Assembly: GCA_016931365.1 (NCBI GenBank)
Contig: JAFGEY010000124.1
Coordinates: forward strand, 1-23,963
Length of the DNA: 23,963 nucleotides
Direction of reading: 5' to 3'
Origin: Anaerolineae bacterium
Lineage (GTDB): Bacteria; Chloroflexota; Anaerolineae; JAFGEY01
Part shown: positions 14,211 through 21,488 of the stretch, piece by piece
Layout of the letters: each line of letters opens with the position of its first letter
Position numbering within the stretch: the first letter of the stretch is position 1
Program-made: the position numbers and the translations under genes
Notes under the pieces: model-generated
Seen by the model: the letters and a program-made list of their open reading frames with translations, nothing else
Databases searched by the model: none
Told to the model about the DNA's origin: nothing

Positions 14211-17200
14211 ATGCCACGCCAACAAGGCTTCTTGCGATGGATGCTCCTATTGGCCTGCACACTCGGTTTGACGCTAGCCTGGCTGCCGCTCGCCTCGGCC
14301 GATGGACGCTGGCGGCACTTTACCGCGCCCACCGAAGGCGAACCCGACCCGAACAAGACGCTGCGCTCGAACCACATCCAGGCACTCGCCTTTGAGGTGA
14401 GCGACATACCGGGCCAGTCCAGGCTGTGGGTGGGCGCCGATCGGGGCTTGCAGACCTACAACGGGCGGAGCTGGCAAGATCAAACCGAGTTGGCTACGGG
14501 GCAAAAAGAGGCATCGATAACCGCTCTGGCCGTCGACCCATACGGCAAAGTGTGGGTCGGCACCGCAGCAGGCGTCTCCTGGCTGCACGGCGACCTCCAG
14601 AACAGGACGATCAAAAACGGAGGGATGGTTGTCCGCTCGATGGCCGCTGCGGGCCAGGACATCTATGTCGGCACCGTCGGACAAGGCGTCTGGCGCTGCA
14701 CCGAAGCCGACGAATGCGCTCAGATTATCTCCACCGATGTATTGAACAACAGCACAGTCACCGCACTGCAACCGATAGAGGACATGCTATGGATCGGCAC
14801 GCCAGATCGCCTGCTCTTGTTCGATCTCACCACCGGCAGCACGATCAAGGAAGCCCTCTCCGAAAATGCCATTACCGGGCTGGATGTCGATCCCCAGGGC
14901 CGCCTATGGATTGCCTTCAACGGCGGGGTGACGCGCTATGATCCGCGCAAGGATGAATGGAAGTCTTTTTATATCGGCAACGTCAACAGCATCACCGCCG
15001 ACGATCGGGGTCGCATCTGGGCCGCCGGGGGCGACAAACTGCTGATGTGGGATGTACGTTGGGAAGGGCGGCCGCTCCCTCCCGACGAATGGCGCATCGT
15101 CGAATACAAACAGCCCAACCAAATCCAGCTCGTTCTCGCCGCACCTGATGGGATGCTCTGGGTTGGCACCAGCGGCGGCCTCAGCGGCTTTGATGGAAGC
15201 TGGGAAAGCCATACCTCACCACGACTGAGCAGCGAGGCCAATGCCCGAGTACTGGTCAATACCCTGATCCGCGATCCGGACACGGGCGAACTGTGGGCCG
15301 GAACCAACGTCGGCGTCATTCATTACCAACCAGCCACCGATCAGTGGGACGAAAAATGGACTGTCGATGATGGCTTGGCCAGCGACTATATCCGGGACTT
15401 GTTGCGCGATCATCGTACCGGCGAAATCTGGGTGGCGACCAACGCAGGGATCAGCTATTACGACCCGGCAAGCCGCACCTGGAACCGAACCTGGACAACT
15501 CAGGACGAGTTGTGGAGCAACGACGTTTATGCCTTGATCCGCAACCCCGATAGTGGAACTATCCTTGCTGGCGGCCTTGGTGGCATCAGCGAATTCAACC
15601 CTGTCACCCGGCGCTGGACCCAAATGCAACAAACCGGGACCGGCGGCGATCAAATCGTGTTCATGGCTCTGGCCTACGATTCAACCACCAGGAAAATCTG
15701 GGCCGGCACCGATCAGGGCGTCTGGGGCATCAACTCCGCTCAATCCTCCTGGCAGCCGGTTGATATGTTCATCCAAAACCAACAGACGCCGGCCGCCAGC
15801 CAATACGTTGGAGCCGTTGCCGCATTGGATGGAAAACTGTGGGTCGGTATCAAAAATCAGGTACTTGAATACTCTTCGGCCGGCTGGGCTGTGCGTGATA
15901 CGCTCGAACAGGGGGAAAGCACCACCATCACGACCCTGCTCGCCGACCCCGAAAATGGCATGCTGTGGGTCGGATCAAACAGCGGCATCAGCCGTTTCGA
16001 CCTGCGCGCTGGCAAGTGGAATGGCACCTGGACCACCGCCGTTGGCCTGGGCAATGACACCATCTCAACCATCGTCTTTGGCGAAACCACAAACGAACTG
16101 TGGATCGGCACCGGCGACGGCGTCAGCCACTACAATCCCAACCTCGGCCCCCGCCCCTGGGTGCTGGTCAACCGCGCGCTCTCGGACGAACAAAACGTGC
16201 TTCAGGGCGACACGGTCAACCTGTACCACTCCACCGACGTCGATTTTTTGCTTACCGGCGGCAGTCTGATCGCCGAGACAAGCGAACTGAGCTATTTGTA
16301 CAAATTTCGAGCCTGGGGCGACGAACCAGCCGAACAAGGTGAGATACAAAACTTGGACATCAGTCGGTCCAATCTCAAGCGCGGGAGGAAATACGAGCTC
16401 GAGGTTTGGGCGCGCGATCGGGAAGGGCGCGAATCGGAGGTGCAAAACTATTATGTAAATGTCTCCATCCTGCCTTTCCGCATCGGCCTCCTCGAAAGCG
16501 GCAGCGTGATGTTGTGGACAGTGTTGCTGGCCGTCCTTTTCACCGGCGCGGCGATCTATTCTCTCCGTAGCTACCCTGCTTATGCAGTCGGTTGGGGATC
16601 GATCGCCGGGCAGCCCATCCAACAACTGATCCCCTTGATTACCCCCTTGCGCGACCCATTGACCGTAGAACGTGTCCAGTTGGCCCTGCAAAACCACCTG
16701 GCTTTTACCACCGACGAACAGATCGAAGCCGCGCTTAATGCACTGGTGCGCATCCACATCCTGATCCCCGCGCCGGGCGGCGGCTACCGCTTCCGCGCGC
16801 CCCTGACCGCCTGGCTGCACCGGCTGCAAAACGGGCGGCGCGTCGACGCGCTGGCCGAATATGTGCGAAACAGCCACCCGCTCTACGCCGGCGCGCGTAC
16901 CTTTTTTACCCGCGCCGAATTTCAGATTGTCGAGTCCAACCCGGAAGTCTTTATCCTCGTGCCGGGGCCAACGCATCCCCACGCCAACTATAAAAGCATC
17001 TACACGCGGCTCATCGCCGGGCGCTCACCCAAAGGCGACGATTTCGAAGAGGTCGCTGAAGCCGCGCGCCACGAATACGGCAGCCAGGTCGAGCACCGGC
17101 TCGCTTTTATAGTCAGCAACCGGCGGCCTACCCCCGGCGCGCGGTTCCGGCTCTATGAAATCTGGCAGCGCTGGGGGCTGGCCATTGTCCACATCGACAG

Positions 17201-18410
17201 CGAACTGTTCAATCAGGTCAAGCCCAACATGCCCGCCGCCGACATCCTGACCGCGCAGATCGACCAGGCAACCGGACAGCAAAACCTGTACCTGATCAGT
17301 AGCCCGGTCAGCGACGACCTCAGCTTTTTCGGACGCGAGTCGATGTTGCAACAACTGATCGACCTGATCGACACCGCGCAGCCAGTGGGCATCTTTGGAC
17401 TGCGCAAAACGGGCAAAACGTCGCTTTCGCAGCGATTGCAGGGACGGCTGGCCACGCGCCGGGTCATCGCTGCCGTCGATACTCAAGGCACCGCGCGCGA
17501 GCAGGGCGTGCTGCCGCTCTATTCGGCGATCATCGGCGCGTTCGTCGCCCACATCGAACAGTATCGTCCCGGCTTGGCGCGCACGCTTCCGCCGCTCAAC
17601 CTCTGGCCGCCCTCCAAGGGGGCAGGAGCGCCGCCCGCCAACGTGATGAGCGTCTTTGACAGCGACCTGGCTGCTCTGCACACGCACATTGGCGGCAATG
17701 AGCGGCTGCTGCTCATCCTCGACGAAGTGGATCGCCTGCTCCCGGCCGGCGACGATCCCGGCTATGAAGGCTTTGCATCCTTTTTGGGCCAACTGCGCGC
17801 GGCCAATCAGAACCTCAAGCTACTCGACTTTATCGTCATCGGCGTCGATCCGGGTGTGAATCGCCGCGACAAGTGGGGCGAGCGCGACAATGAACTTTAT
17901 CAGGCACTATGCGAAATTTGGATGCCGCCGATGGAAGCCGAAAACGCCGCCGAGATGATTGAAAGCATCGGTTTCCAGATGGGCATCAAGTACGAGCCGG
18001 AGGCACTGCGCTTGCTTGTGGATGCCGGAGGCGGACACCCCTTTGTCACCCGTCAGGTTTGCGGGCAGGCGGTCAAAGGTCTGTTTGGCAAGGGCACCGT
18101 CACCATCAACGCCGATCAGGCTGAACAGGGCATCGAGGAGTTTGTTTTTCAGGCCGAATCCTACCTGACCGAGTTGTGGCGCGTGCGAATGGATGAGGCC
18201 GGGCGGCGCGTCCTGCTCACCCTGGCCCAGGCTGATGGCCCCATCCCCCGGCGAACGCTGCTGCCCACCCAGCAGCGACAAGAGATGCTGTCCATACTCG
18301 GCTCGCTCCAGGAATGCACCATAATCGATCTTCAGGACGATGGCTATATCATCGGCTGGGGCGTGCTGCGCAACTGGATTCGCTGGATCGAGCTTGGATT
18401 GGAAGATTGA
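14211..18410 (+). CDS. Transmembrane receptor: 14-repeat propeller ectodomain, Y_Y_Y-like domain, cytoplasmic winged helix and AAA/STAND-like ATPase
   Basis: The 1399-residue protein has a signal peptide (1-30, cut at ASA/DG). About 14 repeats follow at 44-645 of the form 'xIxxLxxDPxGxLWVGTxxGVxxYD', matching Reg_prop blades and enough for two seven-bladed propellers. A beta-sandwich region at about 650-763 ends YELEVWARDREGRESEVQNY (Y_Y_Y-like). One membrane span lies at 766-786, followed by Arg (positive inside). The cytoplasmic part holds a winged helix (about 815-873), an unassigned alpha/beta region (about 885-1003), and an ATPase with FFGRE (1039), Walker A GLRKTGKTS (Lys1069), Walker B LLLILDEVD (Asp1171, Glu1172), GGGHP (about 1273) and a C-terminal winged helix. 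Ectodomain: hybrid two-component-like; no kinase is present. ATG 14211 has GAGGAAG 5 nt upstream, overlapping the previous stop. The next gene starts 9 nt later. Confidence 0.88.
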   Translation: MPRQQGFLRWMLLLACTLGLTLAWLPLASADGRWRHFTAPTEGEPDPNKTLRSNHIQALAFEVSDIPGQSRLWVGADRGLQTYNGRSWQDQTELATGQKEASITALAVDPYGKVWVGTAAGVSWLHGDLQNRTIKNGGMVVRSMAAAGQDIYVGTVGQGVWRCTEADECAQIISTDVLNNSTVTALQPIEDMLWIGTPDRLLLFDLTTGSTIKEALSENAITGLDVDPQGRLWIAFNGGVTRYDPRKDEWKSFYIGNVNSITADDRGRIWAAGGDKLLMWDVRWEGRPLPPDEWRIVEYKQPNQIQLVLAAPDGMLWVGTSGGLSGFDGSWESHTSPRLSSEANARVLVNTLIRDPDTGELWAGTNVGVIHYQPATDQWDEKWTVDDGLASDYIRDLLRDHRTGEIWVATNAGISYYDPASRTWNRTWTTQDELWSNDVYALIRNPDSGTILAGGLGGISEFNPVTRRWTQMQQTGTGGDQIVFMALAYDSTTRKIWAGTDQGVWGINSAQSSWQPVDMFIQNQQTPAASQYVGAVAALDGKLWVGIKNQVLEYSSAGWAVRDTLEQGESTTITTLLADPENGMLWVGSNSGISRFDLRAGKWNGTWTTAVGLGNDTISTIVFGETTNELWIGTGDGVSHYNPNLGPRPWVLVNRALSDEQNVLQGDTVNLYHSTDVDFLLTGGSLIAETSELSYLYKFRAWGDEPAEQGEIQNLDISRSNLKRGRKYELEVWARDREGRESEVQNYYVNVSILPFRIGLLESGSVMLWTVLLAVLFTGAAIYSLRSYPAYAVGWGSIAGQPIQQLIPLITPLRDPLTVERVQLALQNHLAFTTDEQIEAALNALVRIHILIPAPGGGYRFRAPLTAWLHRLQNGRRVDALAEYVRNSHPLYAGARTFFTRAEFQIVESNPEVFILVPGPTHPHANYKSIYTRLIAGRSPKGDDFEEVAEAARHEYGSQVEHRLAFIVSNRRPTPGARFRLYEIWQRWGLAIVHIDSELFNQVKPNMPAADILTAQIDQATGQQNLYLISSPVSDDLSFFGRESMLQQLIDLIDTAQPVGIFGLRKTGKTSLSQRLQGRLATRRVIAAVDTQGTAREQGVLPLYSAIIGAFVAHIEQYRPGLARTLPPLNLWPPSKGAGAPPANVMSVFDSDLAALHTHIGGNERLLLILDEVDRLLPAGDDPGYEGFASFLGQLRAANQNLKLLDFIVIGVDPGVNRRDKWGERDNELYQALCEIWMPPMEAENAAEMIESIGFQMGIKYEPEALRLLVDAGGGHPFVTRQVCGQAVKGLFGKGTVTINADQAEQGIEEFVFQAESYLTELWRVRMDEAGRRVLLTLAQADGPIPRRTLLPTQQRQEMLSILGSLQECTIIDLQDDGYIIGWGVLRNWIRWIELGLED

Positions 18411-18419
18411 GAAAAGCCA

Positions 18420-20657
18420 ATGAATAACCCTTACAACTATCACCTTCCGGTGCAGCGCGACGCGATGTTTTTCGGACGTAGCGATCTCATCCAGGCACTG
18501 ACTGACAAGCTGACCCAGCCCCTGCCCATCTCGGCAGCTCTGTTTGGTGGGCGGCGCAGCGGCAAAACCAGCCTGCTGCGCAAGCTGGAACGCGACATGC
18601 GCGCACAGCGCTTGTACACCGGGCCCAGGCAGTTGATCCCCTGGTATTACGACCCCCAGGCCGGTTACCCCATCGCCTCAGGAGACGACTTTTTCCTGCT
18701 CGCGCTGGAAATGCTGCGCCAGTCGCTTGACGCAGGCGGCATATCGCACACCGCCCGCTCGAGCGAACAACTTGAAACTGCCTACCAGGCGCGGCGACAA
18801 ATGGGGCCGTCGCACGCCTTTGAGGCGGCTTTCCGGCTGCTCACCGACCAGGCCGCCCGGCCGATCCGCTTTGTGCTGCTCATCGACGAAGCGGAAACGC
18901 TGCTGACCGCGCCGTGGGGCAGCAATCTCCGTCCAAATCTGCGCTACCTGCTCAGCAATTCGGGCATCACCGACAGCCTGGCTCTGATGATGTCCGGCTC
19001 GACCCGCTTTCACGCGCAAATCGTCGAAAAGGATTCGCCGCTGGAAAACATTCTGACCCGCTGTACACTCGCCAACCTCGGCCGAGAAGAATCGCTCGCC
19101 CTGGCCCGCGAACCTAACGACAACCAGCTCTCCCTCGAAGCCGCCGAGGAGGTCTGGCGACAAACCGGCGGGCATCCCTGCCTGATCCAGTTCATTCTCC
19201 ACGAGTTGTGGGAAGACCTCGACCGTTGTACGATAGAAGACGTGCAAGAAGTCGCCGCCGAATTTGGCGATCAAGTCGATCACTTTGATCGCTGGCGCGA
19301 TGCCATCGGCGAGGTCGGTCTGCGCGTGTATCGCTGGCTATATCGTCAATCAGAAACGATGCGCTATGCTAATCTGCGCACCGAATTCACTGACATCGAC
19401 GGCAGCGACCTACAACGCACGCTCGATATGCTCGCTTATCACGGGTTGATCCACATCAGCGGGCACGGGCGGCGTGCCGAATACAGCATCGCCGGGATCA
19501 TGTTCCGCGACTGGTATCGGGCCGACCACCCATCAGGGCTGTTTTCCCAGGTGATCCATTCTCCCGTCACCCGCCGCACGGCCCCGCCCGCGCCCGACGT
19601 TTTCGAACTGGAAATCGAAGCGCGTGGATCGGCTCGCTATCAAGCTCAAGTGATCAATGCCCCCACCGGCCCACTGCGTGGCCTGGAAACACAGATCGAT
19701 CCCACTGCTCAGCCACTGGCCGAGATGCTCCAGCGCATCCAGATTGGCGACGTCGATGCCGCGCTGCTGACCGAGGTCGGGCGACAGTTGTTCGCGTTTC
19801 TTTTGGCCGGGCCGGTCCAAACCGCCTACGTCGCCAGCCGGGAAGCCGCGCGCGCCCGAGAACGCAACCTGTGCCTCAAGTTGCGCCTGCACCCTCCCGA
19901 ACCGGGTTCGCCCGACCTGGGCATATTGCCCTGGGAACTGATCTTTGATCCACAGGACAAGAATTTCATCGCCCTGTCGGGCCGCACGCCGCTGGTGCGC
20001 GCCCTGCCCAGGCCAATCGCCTCGTCCTTGTCGGCAGTATCAGAGTCACACACTCTGCTGCTGGCGACTGCTTCGCCAACAGACCTGCCCCCATTGGCCA
20101 TCGATCAGGAGCGCGAGGCGATCCTCAATGCCGTACAGCCCTTGGTGCACTCGCACAGGCTGCATATCATCCACCTCGATCACGCCACGCCAGCCGCGCT
20201 GATCGACGCGCTGCGCCAGGGCGTCCACTGGCTACACTTTGTCGGTCACGGCGACTATGATCCCCTCACCGGCGGCGGTGCGCTCATCCTGGAACAAGCC
20301 GACAGCAGCAGCGCGCGCATCGATGTGGACACGCTCCGCCAACTGCTGCCTGAAATCGCCGAAACGAGCGCCCATCTGCGGCTGGTTTTTCTCAACGCCT
20401 GTGCCACCGCCCAGGTTGGCCTGATCCCGGGCACGCGCGGCCTGGCCCAAACCCTGGCCCAGGCCGGCATTCCATCGACGATTGGGATGAGTCGACCGAT
20501 CTCCGATCGGAGCGCGAGAGCATTTAGTTGGGGATTTTACGAGGCTTTGGCCGAAGGATGGTCCATCGAAGCGGCGGTAGTCGAGGGACGCCGCCGGACA
20601 ATGCTGGAGAGCGGCCTGCACAGCGGGGATTGGGCCGTGCCGATCCTGTTTGGGTGA
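18420..20657 (+). CDS. AAA/STAND-like ATPase fused to a CHAT (caspase-like) protease
   Basis: The 745-residue protein is soluble. Residues 1-290 form a P-loop ATPase: MFFGRSDLI (16-24), Walker A GGRRSGKTS (Lys49), Walker B VLLIDEAETLL (Asp156, Glu157), and GGHP at about 251. A winged helix follows at about 310-375. A beta-rich segment (about 400-540), ending LGILPWELIFDP and TPLVRALP, is typical of what precedes CHAT domains. The CHAT domain (about 540-745) has both catalytic residues: LHFVGHGDY (His610) and VFLNACATA (Cys661). CHAT proteins are clan CD cysteine peptidases, often switched on by an attached or partner sensor. Its ATPase resembles that of the preceding membrane receptor, suggesting direct pairing. 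The start has no strong ribosome site and lies 9 nt after the receptor stop, so translational coupling is likely. The protease target is unknown. Confidence 0.9.
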   Translation: MNNPYNYHLPVQRDAMFFGRSDLIQALTDKLTQPLPISAALFGGRRSGKTSLLRKLERDMRAQRLYTGPRQLIPWYYDPQAGYPIASGDDFFLLALEMLRQSLDAGGISHTARSSEQLETAYQARRQMGPSHAFEAAFRLLTDQAARPIRFVLLIDEAETLLTAPWGSNLRPNLRYLLSNSGITDSLALMMSGSTRFHAQIVEKDSPLENILTRCTLANLGREESLALAREPNDNQLSLEAAEEVWRQTGGHPCLIQFILHELWEDLDRCTIEDVQEVAAEFGDQVDHFDRWRDAIGEVGLRVYRWLYRQSETMRYANLRTEFTDIDGSDLQRTLDMLAYHGLIHISGHGRRAEYSIAGIMFRDWYRADHPSGLFSQVIHSPVTRRTAPPAPDVFELEIEARGSARYQAQVINAPTGPLRGLETQIDPTAQPLAEMLQRIQIGDVDAALLTEVGRQLFAFLLAGPVQTAYVASREAARARERNLCLKLRLHPPEPGSPDLGILPWELIFDPQDKNFIALSGRTPLVRALPRPIASSLSAVSESHTLLLATASPTDLPPLAIDQEREAILNAVQPLVHSHRLHIIHLDHATPAALIDALRQGVHWLHFVGHGDYDPLTGGGALILEQADSSSARIDVDTLRQLLPEIAETSAHLRLVFLNACATAQVGLIPGTRGLAQTLAQAGIPSTIGMSRPISDRSARAFSWGFYEALAEGWSIEAAVVEGRRRTMLESGLHSGDWAVPILFG

Positions 20658-20665
20658 AATGCCTG

Positions 20666-20712
20666 TGTGCCCGTCACTTTGCGATGCGCGGCATCGCAAA
20701 GTGACAGGCACA
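20666..20712. repeat. Large perfect palindrome (REP-like) at a convergent junction
   Basis: A perfect 15-bp stem (20673-20687 with 20691-20705) closes on GCG. After one C/A mismatch it is extended by TGTGCC/GGCACA (20666-20671 with 20707-20712). It lies 8 nt after the CHAT stop and 5 nt before the methyltransferase stop on the other strand. There is no T-run on either side, so it is not a textbook terminator. The AAAGTGACAGGCAC edge resembles repetitive extragenic palindromes known from other genomes (recollection). Confidence 0.8.
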
Positions 20713-20717
20713 TGATA

Positions 20718-21488
20718 CTATACTCGCCCCAGCAACATCTCTACCTTGAGATCGGCAATAAAGGTGAGCGTTTGCCCCGCTGCCTCGGCCGCATCGAGCG
20801 CGGTATGGATGCGCGCCAGCCCTGCCGCATAGGCTTGATCGGTCAGCAGGGCCAATTGAGAGCACGAATTCTTGTGCAAAAAGGGATCATCGAGCACCTT
20901 GCGCCCGTACTTGTGATCCTGAATGCGCAGTATGGTCTGCCGTTTCAAATGCGCAAACCCAGCCTGCGACATCCACCCGCAGAGCATCTCCCAGGTTGGA
21001 AAACGTGCCAGATCGGTCTCATAGGTGCCGTCAAAATAATCGTACACGTACCACGACTCGCGCCGTTCATACGGATTGCTTCCCACCACCGCCAGCGCGC
21101 CACCCGATCTGAGCAGCCGCCGCGCTTCATCGACAAATCCCTGCTGACCGTCGAAATGATGAATGGCGTTGACGCAATAGATCAAATTAAATGAGCGAGC
21201 GGCAAAAGGCAGTTGCTCCGCCTGGCCCTGAACCACAATTAAAGGCACTGCGCGTGACTGTGCCTGACGCAGCATCTCCAGCGAAAAATCGAGCCCAACG
21301 ACCTGTGGTGCAACCGCACACAGATCGACCAGCCAGCGCCCCGTGCCGCAGCCCACTTCCAAGATACGTCTGGCATCGACAGCGACCACCAGCGCAGCCA
21401 ACGCCTCGGCAATTTCATCCTGCTGGCTCACCGCATAGCGTCGATTGTACGAGGCTGCAATTTGATCGTAATTGACGTGTGCGCTCAC
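20718..21488 (-). CDS. Class I SAM-dependent methyltransferase (UbiE/Methyltransf_11 type)
   Basis: The 256-residue protein carries SAM-binding motif I ILEVGCGTGRW (42-52), the acidic end of strand 2 in VGLDFS (64-69), AEQLPFAARSFNLIYCVNAI (90-109, motifs II/III) and the ARRLLRSGGAL post-motif (122-132). This is the small-molecule methyltransferase fold; the C-terminal part (EMLCGWMSQAGF and beyond) gives no clue to the acceptor. It begins at a GTG (21486-21488) overlapping the stop of the histidine kinase by 4 nt (GTGA), with GAGGGG close upstream, so it is translationally coupled to the kinase. A link to signalling is possible but only positional. Confidence 0.88.
   Translation of the reverse strand: MSAHVNYDQIAASYNRRYAVSQQDEIAEALAALVVAVDARRILEVGCGTGRWLVDLCAVAPQVVGLDFSLEMLRQAQSRAVPLIVVQGQAEQLPFAARSFNLIYCVNAIHHFDGQQGFVDEARRLLRSGGALAVVGSNPYERRESWYVYDYFDGTYETDLARFPTWEMLCGWMSQAGFAHLKRQTILRIQDHKYGRKVLDDPFLHKNSCSQLALLTDQAYAAGLARIHTALDAAEAAGQTLTFIADLKVEMLLGRV

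Noticed and set aside
16866..17220. A TIR, nuclease or other toxic effector domain in the receptor
   Set aside because: The segment has strand-like hydrophobic runs but none of the catalytic motifs of TIR, HNH, PD-(D/E)xK or peptidase folds that I could recognise.
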